Source of the DNA: Ulvibacter litoralis
GTDB taxonomy: Bacteria; Bacteroidota; Bacteroidia; Flavobacteriales; Flavobacteriaceae
NCBI RefSeq assembly: GCF_900102055.1
Contig: NZ_FNBA01000001.1
Location: forward strand, 831,085-895,084
Reading direction: 5' to 3'
DNA length: 64,000 nucleotides
Shown: piece by piece, positions 53,594 to 63,143 of the stretch
How the letters are laid out: each line of letters starts with the position of its first letter
How positions within the stretch are numbered: position 1 is the first letter of the stretch
Notes under the pieces: generated by a model
Database searches by the model: none
What the model saw: only the letters and a program-made list of their open reading frames with translations
Told to the model about the DNA's origin: nothing
Made by a program: the position numbers and the translations under genes

Positions 53594-54883
53594 TTACTTT
53601 ATTGTATCAAAGTCGATTTCATCAAACTCATGAATAAAACTAGTTGTTCTTTTTTCTAACTGTTCTTTTATATTTTTTTTATTATTCATAATATTATCAA
53701 TATTATCAATTAGTTCTTTTTCAGAAAGGTTATGAATATCTAACAATAAGTTCTCTTGATTCAACTCTTTAACTATTCCTTGCGTCTTAAATCCTTGATA
53801 GCGGATAGGCAATATAGGAGTAGCAACGTTAGCCGCCAAAATACAAGAGTGTAATCTTGTTCCAATTAAAAACTCGCAACCTTTGTATAAATCCATCATT
53901 TCAAAAACAGATAAGTCCTTTTCGTAAAAGTGAGAAACTATATTCTGTTGTTTCAAAAGCGCTATTGTTTCATGTATTATATCGTTATCGCTTTTTCCAT
54001 GATGTCTTACGGTTACTTGAGGAATAAACAAGGGGGAAAGTCCATGGTTTTGTTTTGCATGAATACAAGCAGATACAATAGATTTTATATAATTTATTTT
54101 AGCTTGCTTTGGGTTTTTGGATTCTGGAAAATGCCAATTAACCATTGTAACTCCCATATATTTCTCATTTGACGGTAAAGAGACTGAGGGAGTGTTGTTT
54201 ACTTTCTTTTTTAAATAAAAAGCTAAGTCTGGAATAGTTTCAGCTTTATGTGCTAGATTGTGTTTTTCTAAAAAAGCGTAACTGACTTTCTCTCTAGCAT
54301 AAATTCTACTACAATAATTTAAATATTTAGCTGCTACTTTCTCGCTTTTTTCACTTGCGAATCCACCAAAACTTTGGCCAAATATTATAACTTTCTTATT
54401 TAATTGAAAAGCTGTTTTTATTGGCTGTAATGTCCTCCATAAAAACAAGTTTCCTCTTAAATCTTCCTCTTCATTATATATAAATTGTCCTCCTTTAATT
54501 AAAATTAAATCTGCGGACTTTACATCTTGTACTGCTTTATATTGTTTTCCGCCTAAAAGCTTTCCTAATAAAGGAACAAACAATGTTAGCTTTAATTGTA
54601 TGGTTTCTTTTAGTAAACGATATACAGCTAAAAGATCATAAAAAACCGACTTATCATCAGATGAATATGGGGTTGGTAATATCCCTTGCTTTATTTCAAT
54701 ATTATAATTAGACATAAATCTATTATGGTATTGAAATTCTGCTTTGTTTTTGTTTCTGAAAGTTGAATGCAGTGTTATTTTAGCATTTGGATACTTACTT
54801 CTCACATATTCATAACATGCCAAAGTAATGGCTAAATCACCTTTGTTAGAATCAGAATAGCCATGTGTTATTAAAATATTCAT
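53594..54883 (-). CDS. Polysaccharide pyruvyltransferase family protein
   Basis: A 429-residue protein with the family's N-terminal GYSDSNKGDLAITLACYEYV, the ILIKGGQFIYNEE segment (about 130-142), VIIFGQSFGGF and the C-terminal EFLIGTRLHSCILAANVATPILPIRYQ motif (about 335-360) with the GxRxHxxI signature. Members add pyruvate ketals from phosphoenolpyruvate to sugars, giving the glycan negative charge. A 4-base overlap links it to the flippase gene. Confidence 0.88.
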   Translation of the reverse strand: MNILITHGYSDSNKGDLAITLACYEYVRSKYPNAKITLHSTFRNKNKAEFQYHNRFMSNYNIEIKQGILPTPYSSDDKSVFYDLLAVYRLLKETIQLKLTLFVPLLGKLLGGKQYKAVQDVKSADLILIKGGQFIYNEEEDLRGNLFLWRTLQPIKTAFQLNKKVIIFGQSFGGFASEKSEKVAAKYLNYCSRIYAREKVSYAFLEKHNLAHKAETIPDLAFYLKKKVNNTPSVSLPSNEKYMGVTMVNWHFPESKNPKQAKINYIKSIVSACIHAKQNHGLSPLFIPQVTVRHHGKSDNDIIHETIALLKQQNIVSHFYEKDLSVFEMMDLYKGCEFLIGTRLHSCILAANVATPILPIRYQGFKTQGIVKELNQENLLLDIHNLSEKELIDNIDNIMNNKKNIKEQLEKRTTSFIHEFDEIDFDTIK

Positions 54884-56193
54884 TCGGTTGTGGTTAATTT
54901 TTTTTTACTGAAAAATATTACTGAAGCTCCTATTGTTATTAAAAAAGTTATATATGTTATCATACTCTCTTCATACAAATAGTTTATTAGAAGGAATAAT
55001 AACGAAATAAGAACAAATGGCAAGATTGCTTTAATTCGTTTAATTAGAAAATTATTTTCTTTAACTGAAAAAGTATTCAAACCTGAAAGAACTAACTCTC
55101 CTATGAGTATACTCAATGCTATTAACGATAGTTTATTTCCAAAGACATAATAAAACACAATGCTAGAAATAATTGTTATTCCAGCTGCCAAAATTATGTT
55201 CCTAGTATATTCTTTATCCTTGCTTAATAATAAGAGCCTTGCTCCTGTGCTCGTTGTAAAAGAAGAAACAAATCCAGCCAAACCAATAAGAAAAAATGTT
55301 GAATGGTAATTAATAAACTCTTCACTAAAAAAAACTGGAGCCATAACATTTAAAAAAAAGCCTAAAGAAATAAAAAACACCAGACCAGTTATTGATGCTA
55401 TTTGATCTACTTTAAAAGCAATTTTTTCTTCTATTAATTCTTTATAGAAACTCTGAACTATGATTTGTCTAATCCCCTTAAATATCATATAAAATTTTAA
55501 GATTAAATAAATAATCGCAACTATAGATGTTGTATAAATAAGAGATACAATATTTATTAAACTTATACCAATAAATAAAAATAACACACTAGCGATTCCA
55601 AGTCCTAAATGGATCCAGTATTTTTTTAGGTTTTTTACATTAGGCTTTACAAAATAGTCTACTTGAAGACTCGAAGATACAATGAGCCCCGCCAAAATAT
55701 ATGCTCCTAAAATAGTTAGTCCATATATGGTAACTAAATACTCATTCCAATAAATTGAAGCAAGAAACAAAGCCATCGCTGGTATTATAACTCGAAGCAT
55801 TGATACAAAAGCACCTAGTTTTGGTTTCCCTCTTGCGTATAACGCATAATCTCCATTGAGCCCAAATATTGGAGAAAAAAGGAATAATACATTCTTTGTT
55901 ATTAAAAAACCGCTTAATCCAACAACAATTAAAAAAAGACTTAAAGTAAATCTAGCAGATTGGGTTGAATAGTACTCCTCTTTCCAATCATCTAATATTG
56001 CTATTTTTCTAGTAGCAGATAGCTGTAAGCCAAAAGAAATTATAGAAACAATTAAAATCACTAAGCTATCAATTTCACCAATAATTGAAATGGTTTCCTT
56101 TGGAATGTTTATTGACAAATATTTTAAAATTAAAATATTTGTCAAATGACCTATTCCTGTAAAAGCCCCAACTATAAGTAATCTTTTAATCAT
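54880..56193 (-). CDS. Polysaccharide flippase-like membrane protein (Wzx/MATE-like)
   Basis: A 437-residue protein with about 12-14 hydrophobic segments, starting LLIVGAFTGIGHLTNILILKYL. Position between the pyruvyltransferase and wecC, with 4-base overlaps on both sides, fits a Wzx flippase for this glycan. Sequence motifs are weak, so the assignment rests on topology and context. It is a different protein from the flippase at 17.1-18.6 kb. Confidence 0.7.
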   Translation of the reverse strand: MIKRLLIVGAFTGIGHLTNILILKYLSINIPKETISIIGEIDSLVILIVSIISFGLQLSATRKIAILDDWKEEYYSTQSARFTLSLFLIVVGLSGFLITKNVLFLFSPIFGLNGDYALYARGKPKLGAFVSMLRVIIPAMALFLASIYWNEYLVTIYGLTILGAYILAGLIVSSSLQVDYFVKPNVKNLKKYWIHLGLGIASVLFLFIGISLINIVSLIYTTSIVAIIYLILKFYMIFKGIRQIIVQSFYKELIEEKIAFKVDQIASITGLVFFISLGFFLNVMAPVFFSEEFINYHSTFFLIGLAGFVSSFTTSTGARLLLLSKDKEYTRNIILAAGITIISSIVFYYVFGNKLSLIALSILIGELVLSGLNTFSVKENNFLIKRIKAILPFVLISLLFLLINYLYEESMITYITFLITIGASVIFFSKKKLTTTE

Positions 56194-57395
56194 TTTATTC
56201 CACAGAAATCCAAGATTATTTTATTCTCCTCAATAACTAAATTTTTAAATTCACTATGAGCCACTAAAAACACAATGATATCTGCTTTTTCAATTGCCTC
56301 ATCAAAAGGGGTTAGCTTTCGTGAAGGTTCATTAGTAAGATTTGGTTCTACCTCTAATGTTAAAAAACCATCCTTTTGCAAAGCATCAGAAACATGTAAG
56401 GCCGGAGACTCTCTTAAGTCGTCAATGTTAGGTTTAAACGCCAATCCCATACAAGCTATTGTTGCGTTTCTTCCTGTATCAATTTTAAACTGAAGCGCTG
56501 TGTTTTTTACTTTTTCAACAGCCCAGTCTGTTTTGTAATTATTTATCTCGCGGGCCAAACGAATAATTTTTGCTTCCTCTGGAAATTCGGAGACTATAAA
56601 CCAAGGATCTACCGCAATACAATGACCTCCAACACCTGTTCCTGGCTGAAGGACATTAACACGTGGATGTTTGTTTGCTAAACGTATTAATTCCCATACA
56701 TTGATATTTGCCTTGTCACAAATCATTGATAATTCGTTGGCGAAAGCAATTTGTACATCTCGGGATGAGTTTTCAACCAATTTGCACATTTCAGCCGTTT
56801 GCGAATTGGTTTTGTGCAACTCTCCTTTTACAAAAAACTTGTAAAAACGGACTGCTTTTTCAGTAGAAGCCTCGTCAATTCCGCCAATGGCACGGTCATT
56901 TTGCTCTAATTCGTAAATTACATTTCCGGGCAATACACGCTCTGGACAATACGCTATAAATATTTTATCTTTTAAATCTGGACGTGCTTCAAAAATCAGT
57001 TCTTGCACTTTTTGAGTGGTTCCGACAGGACTCGTAGATTCTAAAATAACCAAAGCGCCTGTTTTTAACGTTGGAATGATTTTAGAAACCGCAGACATCA
57101 CATATGAAAGATCGGGCACGTAATCGCCTTTAAAAGGCGTTGGAACTGCAATTAAATACACATCTGCTTCTACTAAAACTGTAGAAGCCTTTAAATAGCC
57201 TTCCTTAACAACATGATGAACCAATCCGTCAAGCTCTGGCTCTACGATATGGATTTTACCTTTGTTTATCGTATCAACAACTTGCTGATTTATATCCACA
57301 CCTGTTACATATATTCCTCTACTTGCAATTAAAGCTGCGGTGGGTAGACCAATATATCCTAACCCCATCAGAACCACACTGGGTTTGCTCTCCAT
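56190..57395 (-). CDS. wecC: UDP-N-acetyl-D-mannosamine dehydrogenase (WecC-type)
   Basis: Oxidises UDP-ManNAc to UDP-ManNAcA with NAD+. The 401-residue protein has the Rossmann GLGYIGLPTAAL (about 11-22), the catalytic GVGGHCIAVDP with Cys259, the STSPVGTT segment (about 132-139), and GLAFKPNIDDLRESPAL near the C-terminus. The H-C-I-A-V-D-P form separates it from the Ugd at 42-43 kb. It overlaps the flippase gene by 4 bases and follows wecB by 3. Confidence 0.93.
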   Translation of the reverse strand: MESKPSVVLMGLGYIGLPTAALIASRGIYVTGVDINQQVVDTINKGKIHIVEPELDGLVHHVVKEGYLKASTVLVEADVYLIAVPTPFKGDYVPDLSYVMSAVSKIIPTLKTGALVILESTSPVGTTQKVQELIFEARPDLKDKIFIAYCPERVLPGNVIYELEQNDRAIGGIDEASTEKAVRFYKFFVKGELHKTNSQTAEMCKLVENSSRDVQIAFANELSMICDKANINVWELIRLANKHPRVNVLQPGTGVGGHCIAVDPWFIVSEFPEEAKIIRLAREINNYKTDWAVEKVKNTALQFKIDTGRNATIACMGLAFKPNIDDLRESPALHVSDALQKDGFLTLEVEPNLTNEPSRKLTPFDEAIEKADIIVFLVAHSEFKNLVIEENKIILDFCGIK

Positions 57396-57398
57396 AAT

Positions 57399-58520
57399 TT
57401 AAAGTTTTGTTATAAAATCTATTATTCTCGAAGTAGAATTACCATCTCCATACGGATTATGAAGCATACTCATCGAATTATAATAGTTTATATCTTGAAG
57501 TAATTTTTGTGTTTCGCTGCTTATTTTTTGAGAATCGGTTCCGACCAATAAAACCGTACCTTCTTCAACTGCTTCTGGACGTTCGGTTGTGTCTCTCGTA
57601 ACCAATACTGGTTTTCCTAAGCTAGGTGCCTCTTCTTGGATTCCGCCGCTATCGGTAATAATTAGATATGATTTTTCCATTAACCATATAAAAGCTGGAT
57701 ATGCTAAAGGCTCGACCAATAGAATAGAGTCTCTACCTCCCAAAAGTTCATGAACAGGTCCTTTAACATTTGGGTTTAGGTGTACTGGGTAAATTATCTG
57801 AACCTCTTCAGAAGTTTCAGAAATTTCTTTTAGGGCATTGCAAATATTCAATAAGCCTTCACCATGATTTTCTCTTCTATGTCCTGTAACTAGAATAATT
57901 TTTTTTGAAAAATCTACTTTCTCCTTTAAAGCTTCAATTTCAGCATCTTTAAAATTTGTAGAATTTACCTTTTCAATTCCATATAGTAAAGCATCTATGA
58001 CAGTGTTTCCTGTAACTAAGATGTTTTCAGACTGCGTATTTTCTTTTAATAGATTTTCTTTTGAAAGTACTGTAGGGGCGAAATGATAATCGGCTATTTT
58101 ACCCGTAAGTTGACGGTTAAATTCTTCCGGAAAAGGATATTGTCTGTCAAACGTTCGAAGTCCAGCTTCTACATGACAAACTTTTGCCCCACTATAAAAA
58201 GCAGCGATTCCTACTGCCATAGAGGTTGTTGTATCTCCATGTACATAGACATAATCTGGTAGTACTTCTTCTAACACAGACTTCATGTTTTCAATGATAG
58301 CTGCTGTTAATGAATATAAATTCTGATTAGGTCGCATTAAGTTTAAATCAAAGTCAGGAGTGATTTCGAAAAAATCTAAGACCTGATCTAGCATTTCTCT
58401 ATGCTGAGCGGTTACACAAACCTTCGTGATAAAATTGTCTTTTTTCAGAAAACCTCTAACAAGGGGTGCCATTTTAATAGCCTCTGGTCGAGTTCCAAAT
58501 ACAATTAGGTTTGTAATCAT
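57399..58520 (-). CDS. wecB: UDP-N-acetylglucosamine 2-epimerase
   Basis: Interconverts UDP-GlcNAc and UDP-ManNAc, the substrate for WecC. The 373-residue protein starts with the FGTRPEAIKMAPLVR motif and contains HGDTTTSMA, GHVEAGLRT-like HVEAGLRTFDRQYPFPEE, LVTGHRRENHGEG and ITDSGGIQEEAPSLGKPVLVTRDTTERPE, all highly characteristic. Normal length. It is directly upstream of wecC with a 3-base gap. Confidence 0.96.
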   Translation of the reverse strand: MITNLIVFGTRPEAIKMAPLVRGFLKKDNFITKVCVTAQHREMLDQVLDFFEITPDFDLNLMRPNQNLYSLTAAIIENMKSVLEEVLPDYVYVHGDTTTSMAVGIAAFYSGAKVCHVEAGLRTFDRQYPFPEEFNRQLTGKIADYHFAPTVLSKENLLKENTQSENILVTGNTVIDALLYGIEKVNSTNFKDAEIEALKEKVDFSKKIILVTGHRRENHGEGLLNICNALKEISETSEEVQIIYPVHLNPNVKGPVHELLGGRDSILLVEPLAYPAFIWLMEKSYLIITDSGGIQEEAPSLGKPVLVTRDTTERPEAVEEGTVLLVGTDSQKISSETQKLLQDINYYNSMSMLHNPYGDGNSTSRIIDFITKL

Positions 58521-58541
58521 GTTGGTTTTTCTTTTAAATAT

Positions 58542-59534
58542 TTATCTTAAAGATTTACTGTCGATAGCCGCTTTCTCCTTTAGGTTCATGTATACATGAA
58601 GCAACCCAGAAATAAATAGAAAAAGAAATATAAATAGAATAGGAAATAAAATATATTTTTTTGTTAATATGCTTGGTTTTACTTTGTAAACATCTGGTTT
58701 ACTAACCAAAACAACAATGTCTTTAGCATATGATAAATCTTCAGTTAACTCATCGTTTTCTTCAAGTAACAAAACTTTTTTATCTAACAGTCCTGAAACA
58801 CTAAAGTTTTTATCCACAATAAACAATTCTTTTGAAGGAGAGGTTAGAGATTCATTAGTATTATAATTTTTAATAACCTCATCTATTTGCCCAATAATAT
58901 TTAAATTATTTTCTACTCTATTTTTTAAGTTATTTATGGTTACTTCTTTAACGTCTTCAAAAAGCTCATTTTTATTTATGTAATCAAGGATTTTTTGTGG
59001 AGTTTGATTCGTAGCAACACCCGATAATTCTAAATCTAAAGTATGATATTTATATTGAGCATTGAAAGTTTCTGTGATTGAAACATCATTATCAAAATCT
59101 AAGTTTTTCATCAAAGCCTCTAAATTTCTATCGTTAGGCTCGTAATTATCTATAATATCTCGAATATCAACTACAGGATTTATTTCTATTGTATTTATTT
59201 CCATTGTATCTGAACGGAAGCCATTTTGTGTAAAAAAGATAGAGTCCCTTTCTAGCACTTTTTGCTTTAACAATGTTATTGTATTATAAACATAATTTGT
59301 AGCATTAAAATTAACTCTAACCAAAGCTTTTGTTTCAAAGCTCTGGTCGTTTTTTCTCTCTAAATAAACTCCTAGAGAAACGCCAATTACAAATAAAACT
59401 AAAATCACTATCCATTGTCGGAATATAAACTGAAGTGCAGCAAAAATTAAAACATTTAATTTTCTTAATGCCTTATTAAAAACATTAAGAATATAAAACA
59501 TATTGATTTCATCATTATTGTGCTTTGGTTCCAT
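58542..59534 (-). CDS. Wzz-like polysaccharide chain-length determinant / lipopolysaccharide biosynthesis protein
   Basis: A 330-residue inner-membrane protein with membrane helices near residues 40-60 (FRQWIVILVLFVIGVSLG) and 300-320 (YILFPILFIFLFLF), with a mostly helical periplasmic part between, the Wzz topology. It would set polymer length together with Wzy. The ATG 59534 is chosen; the open frame extends to 59594 but would overlap rfbD and adds residues without family features. The family is recognised mainly from topology and context. It is 23 bases downstream of rfbD. Confidence 0.72.
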   Translation of the reverse strand: MEPKHNNDEINMFYILNVFNKALRKLNVLIFAALQFIFRQWIVILVLFVIGVSLGVYLERKNDQSFETKALVRVNFNATNYVYNTITLLKQKVLERDSIFFTQNGFRSDTMEINTIEINPVVDIRDIIDNYEPNDRNLEALMKNLDFDNDVSITETFNAQYKYHTLDLELSGVATNQTPQKILDYINKNELFEDVKEVTINNLKNRVENNLNIIGQIDEVIKNYNTNESLTSPSKELFIVDKNFSVSGLLDKKVLLLEENDELTEDLSYAKDIVVLVSKPDVYKVKPSILTKKYILFPILFIFLFLFISGLLHVYMNLKEKAAIDSKSLR

Positions 59535-59557
59535 GTTAAATTCCTTTATGGTTAAAA

Positions 59558-60406
59558 CTATTTTTTTAGGATTATAGAAAGGCTCACTTTCCAATCCAAT
59601 GGCTTTAATTTAAAAACTTGTTGTGCTTTGCTTATATCTAATAAACTATAAACGGGCCTCGCTGCAAAAGTAGAATAATGATCGGTCTTGGCAAGATTTG
59701 TCGTCTCTAATTGATTTGAATATTCTAGTATGGCTTCTGCAAAATCGAACCAAGTAGCTTCTCCTTTATTACTGAAATGATACAATCCATATGCTTCTGA
59801 ATTAGACACAATCACTTCTAATAAAAGGGAAGCAAGATCATTTGCATTGGTAGGAGTTCCTGTTTGTTCTGTGGTTATAGTAAGGGCTTTGCCTTCCTTG
59901 GCGTATTTTAATATTGTATTCAAAAAATTATGCCCATATTGAGAATACAACCAAGACGTTCTGAAAATAAAATAGTTACCTCCTATTTCTTCAATGTACT
60001 CTTCGCCTTTTAACTTTGAAGCACCATACACATTTATCGGATTTGTAGCATCTGTTTCTAAATAAGGAGTTCCTTTCTTTCCATCAAAAACATAATCGGT
60101 AGACACATGTAGTAAAACAACATTGTTTTCTTTACAAACTGTAGCTAAATTCTTAACTGCTTCAGCATTGGTCGCAAAAGCAGCATCCGATTCACTTTCA
60201 GCTTTTTCAACATTGGTATATGCTGCCGTATTTATACAATAATCAAAATTGTTTTTTCTGAAATATTCTAAAACCGCCTGATTGTTTTCAATAGACAATT
60301 CTTTCCGCGTAGCGAAAGTAAAATCTAAGTCTGGGTGGGCTAAAGAAGCGTCTTTTATACATTGCCCCAACTGACCATTTGCTCCTGTAACTAGTATTTT
60401 CTTCAT
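59558..60406 (-). CDS. rfbD: dTDP-4-dehydrorhamnose reductase
   Basis: Last step of dTDP-L-rhamnose synthesis. The 282-residue SDR has GANGQLGQCI (about 8-17), the catalytic STDYVFDGKKGTPY and Y-K pair in NVYGASKLKGEE (about 125-135), and FRTSWLYSQYGHNF. The start ATG 60406 overlaps the rfbC stop by 4 bases (ATGA), which is the natural start; the open frame further upstream only re-reads rfbC. Its upstream partner rfbB is broken in this locus. Confidence 0.95.
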   Translation of the reverse strand: MKKILVTGANGQLGQCIKDASLAHPDLDFTFATRKELSIENNQAVLEYFRKNNFDYCINTAAYTNVEKAESESDAAFATNAEAVKNLATVCKENNVVLLHVSTDYVFDGKKGTPYLETDATNPINVYGASKLKGEEYIEEIGGNYFIFRTSWLYSQYGHNFLNTILKYAKEGKALTITTEQTGTPTNANDLASLLLEVIVSNSEAYGLYHFSNKGEATWFDFAEAILEYSNQLETTNLAKTDHYSTFAARPVYSLLDISKAQQVFKLKPLDWKVSLSIILKK

Positions 60407-60951
60407 GAAGTGACTTCCTTGAATGTAGGAAGTTGTTTGTCTTTTTCTGAAACGATAAAATCCTTTGGAGAAAGATGCCAATCTATCGATAAGGTTGCGT
60501 CATTGTATATAATTCCACCTTCTGAAGCTGCATCGTAATAATTATCACACTTATACGCAAAAATAGCATCGTCCGTCAAAGTTATAAATCCGTGCGCAAA
60601 GCCTCTCGGCACAAACAATTGCTTATTATCTATGGCGTCTAAAATAATTGAAAACTGTTTTCCAAAGGTTTCAGAGTCTTTTCTTAAATCAACCACAATA
60701 TCCAATACTTTCCCTTTTACGACGCGAACTAATTTCGCTTGTGCCATCGCTCCTTTTTGAAAGTGTAATCCTCGTAACACACCATAAGATGATTGTGACT
60801 GATTATCTTGAATAAAAGCAACATCTATTCCTGTTACTGTCTTGAATAATTTTGCGTTGAAAGTCTCAAAAAATGAACCTCTTTCGTCTTTAAAAACGCG
60901 AGGTTGGAGTATAAAACAGTCTTTTAAAGGGGTTTCTTCTATTTGTAACAC
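60403..60951 (-). CDS. rfbC: dTDP-4-dehydrorhamnose 3,5-epimerase
   Basis: Epimerises C3 and C5 of dTDP-4-keto-6-deoxyglucose. The 182-residue cupin has the RGSFFETFN opening (about 24-32), the catalytic His63 in GVLRGLHFQ and the Tyr in FAYKCDNYY (about 131-139). Normal length. It is followed with 4-base overlap by rfbD. Between its start and the rfbB remnant lie about 150 AT-rich bases without a gene. Confidence 0.96.
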   Translation of the reverse strand: MLQIEETPLKDCFILQPRVFKDERGSFFETFNAKLFKTVTGIDVAFIQDNQSQSSYGVLRGLHFQKGAMAQAKLVRVVKGKVLDIVVDLRKDSETFGKQFSIILDAIDNKQLFVPRGFAHGFITLTDDAIFAYKCDNYYDAASEGGIIYNDATLSIDWHLSPKDFIVSEKDKQLPTFKEVTS

Positions 60952-61104
60952 TAGTATAATTATAGTAAATGCTTCTAGTACATACTTTTAAAGTAAAATA
61001 CCGTTAAAGCGATTAATTATTATTTTGAAATATATTCTATTTTATAAATACCCTCAAGAATACTCATATTCGATCTTCTTTGTTATAAATACACGTTATT
61101 CATT

Positions 61105-61425
61105 TCAGGTACATGATTTAATGTTTTCAGAAACGTCAACCATACTACTGTCAGAAAAAAATTCTATAACAGAAAAATCTGATTTTAAAACTTCCGTTTT
61201 TTCTACCATTTAAACCTTATAAATCAAAAATTTATCACAAGCATTTTTTTCAATAAAAGTGTAGTTTGGAAGGCTTGAAATAGACGCCAAATTCTTTAAA
61301 TCACCTGCATATGTAAGCTTATCTAACACAAAAATTTCATCTTGACTAGTTTCAAGAATGTATTGTACATAATTGGAACCAATGAACCCTGCACCGCCTG
61401 TTATTAATACTTTATTGTTCTTCAA
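61105..61425 (-). pseudogene. rfbB: Decayed dTDP-glucose 4,6-dehydratase (rfbB) fragment
   Basis: The first 71 codons give a good RfbB N-terminus: KVLITGGAGFIGSNYVQYIL, then the FVLDKLTYAGDLKNL segment and PNYTFIE. An in-frame TAA at 61210-61212 interrupts it. Reading on in the same frame, the codons to the TGA at 61105 give VIEFFSDSSMVDVSENI, which aligns weakly with the AAESHVDRSI region of intact RfbB. The other ~230 residues are missing. It starts with TTG 61425, 14 bases after the DUF6909 stop. It looks like a deletion plus point decay; the rhamnose pathway would then need an rfbB elsewhere. Confidence 0.75.
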
Positions 61426-61439
61426 AATATATTTTTAGT

Positions 61440-63122
61440 TTAGTCTAAAATCAATTTTAACATTTTTTCAGTGATTAAGTACGTCGGTTTTACACCGCTT
61501 GTTCCCAATCCGCCAGAAGCTAAAGTACTTCCTGTTTCTAATGGATTATCTGAGGCATAATACGCATACATTACTTTCACTTTCGGGCTAATACTCTTTC
61601 TAATTTTTGCTGCCGACTGAATGGCTTTTTGATAATGTGCTCCTTCCATTTCCAACCCAATTACATCCCAAGTTGACTTATGGAAAAATCGTAATACATC
61701 TCTATTTTGTAATGAAGTTCCTAAAACGGTAATCATCGCTCCATCACAAACATGTACATCATCATTTTCAAAATGCTTCTTTTTTAGTTTATTTTTAAAC
61801 GGATAGTTATCTGCTGTCCCTTCAAAAACATGTGCCGACGGAATCATAATATCTCCCTTGCCACCTTCCAAGATTCCTGCTTTCCCCATAATCGAAACGG
61901 AAACAACATTTAAAAAATGTTTCTTTTCACTTTCATAAGGCTTCAGTAATTCGTCCATTGTTTCATACGCTTGTTCACCAAACGCATAATCCATCACTAT
62001 GATTACTGGTTTTTCTTCATCTGTAAGTTCTTTATTTTCAAAAGAATACACACTTTCATCTAATTTATTAGTGTCGAATATCTGAACATCTATATTTGTA
62101 CCACTAGTATCATTTATAAATGTCATTCCGTTCTTTTGCGCAAGCTTCAATACCTTGTCTCTGTGTTTACTATTAGCTGGTTTGCTTAACAGCTCATACA
62201 AAGCCATTTGACTAGAGTTTTTTGCTTCTGTAGGAAGTGCTTTTTTAGCAAATAACGTATTCATTACACTATGCATATTGGCACTAATAATGTGTATGGG
62301 ACGTTCTAAAAGCCCTTGTTCTTCTAAGCTTTTCTTAATAGTTAACGCCCAACGCTCCCCATGGATGTGATGCCCCAAACGCTCTCTTAATACAGGACTA
62401 AACGTGATAATACGTTTGTTATCCGCTACAATTTCTTCAATGGCACCTTTTCCTAAGTAATAAATAATACTTAAAAAACGATGTTCATTCTTGCTATCTG
62501 CAAACGATGCATATACATCACTCACTTCTTCAAAAGTTCTTCCTAAAAAGTTAGCCGTATGCGTTAATGCAATTTCTTTTTCTTCTTTGGTAAGCTTTCC
62601 TTTCTTTAAAACTGCATTCTCAAGCTTTTTCCAATCTCGTATCACACCGCCTTTATCGTCGATCATCACCTTTTTCATAATCTTGTGAGATTCGATATAT
62701 AAGAAGGTTAGGTGGGTTAAAATATCATAGATTTCTGAACGTCCTCGCGTAATCTCAATGTTCATCTGCTCTTCATCTATTCGATAGCAGTTTCTACGTC
62801 GTTTCGCAGGAATAATCGCTTCAAAATGTGAGTTTTTATACCCTTCATCACTGGTAAGATTGATAAAACGACACTCTTCAATTCCTACGGGAAGCCTATC
62901 TATAACATACAACAACCCTTGCAATTCTACTTTTTCTTCAGCAATAGAACCGTAAATTTCGGGACGTAAAATCAATAAGGATTCTCGAAGTGTTTCACCC
63001 GATACTCCCATCGGTTTGTAAAACCCTCTGTTGTACAAATGGCGCATCGTAATGTACAAGCGCTCTATGGCTCCTGTACTCTCTTGTGCGCGTGTGCGTT
63101 TGTGTGATTTATGTTGACTCAT
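61440..63122 (-). CDS. DUF6909 protein with C-terminal nucleoside phosphorylase/nucleosidase-like domain
   Basis: A 560-residue soluble protein, beginning with a Lys/Arg-rich tail and a helical region (about 15-290) of unknown fold. The C-terminal part (about 375-555) resembles the PNP/MTA-SAH nucleosidase fold: a G-rich turn MGKAGIL with GGKGDIMIP after it (412-427), the purine-family EMEG at 491-494 and Ser524-Asp525 (YYASDNP), where these enzymes have their catalytic acid. The start ATG is fixed by a promoter box 5 bases upstream. It lies next to a GH3-family gene. The function is unknown. Confidence 0.75.
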   Translation of the reverse strand: MSQHKSHKRTRAQESTGAIERLYITMRHLYNRGFYKPMGVSGETLRESLLILRPEIYGSIAEEKVELQGLLYVIDRLPVGIEECRFINLTSDEGYKNSHFEAIIPAKRRRNCYRIDEEQMNIEITRGRSEIYDILTHLTFLYIESHKIMKKVMIDDKGGVIRDWKKLENAVLKKGKLTKEEKEIALTHTANFLGRTFEEVSDVYASFADSKNEHRFLSIIYYLGKGAIEEIVADNKRIITFSPVLRERLGHHIHGERWALTIKKSLEEQGLLERPIHIISANMHSVMNTLFAKKALPTEAKNSSQMALYELLSKPANSKHRDKVLKLAQKNGMTFINDTSGTNIDVQIFDTNKLDESVYSFENKELTDEEKPVIIVMDYAFGEQAYETMDELLKPYESEKKHFLNVVSVSIMGKAGILEGGKGDIMIPSAHVFEGTADNYPFKNKLKKKHFENDDVHVCDGAMITVLGTSLQNRDVLRFFHKSTWDVIGLEMEGAHYQKAIQSAAKIRKSISPKVKVMYAYYASDNPLETGSTLASGGLGTSGVKPTYLITEKMLKLILD

Positions 63123-63127
63123 TGAAA

Positions 63128-63135
63128 CAAAGATA
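63128..63135 (-). promoter_or_regulatory. -7 promoter box abutting the DUF6909 start
   Basis: TATCTTTG on the minus strand, 5 bases before the ATG at 63122. Box, spacer and ATG form a 16-base string identical to that in front of the HU/SPOR gene at 3.67 kb. Confidence 0.55.
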
Positions 63136-63143
63136 CTATTATT

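Noticed and set aside
59535-59594. Upstream extension of the Wzz-like protein
   Set aside because: It would overlap rfbD by 37 bases and adds residues without features; ATG 59534 follows rfbD naturally.
61025-61213. A 62-codon plus-strand open frame opposite the rfbB remnant
   Set aside because: No recognisable domain; it overlaps the decayed rfbB on the other strand and lacks a promoter box.
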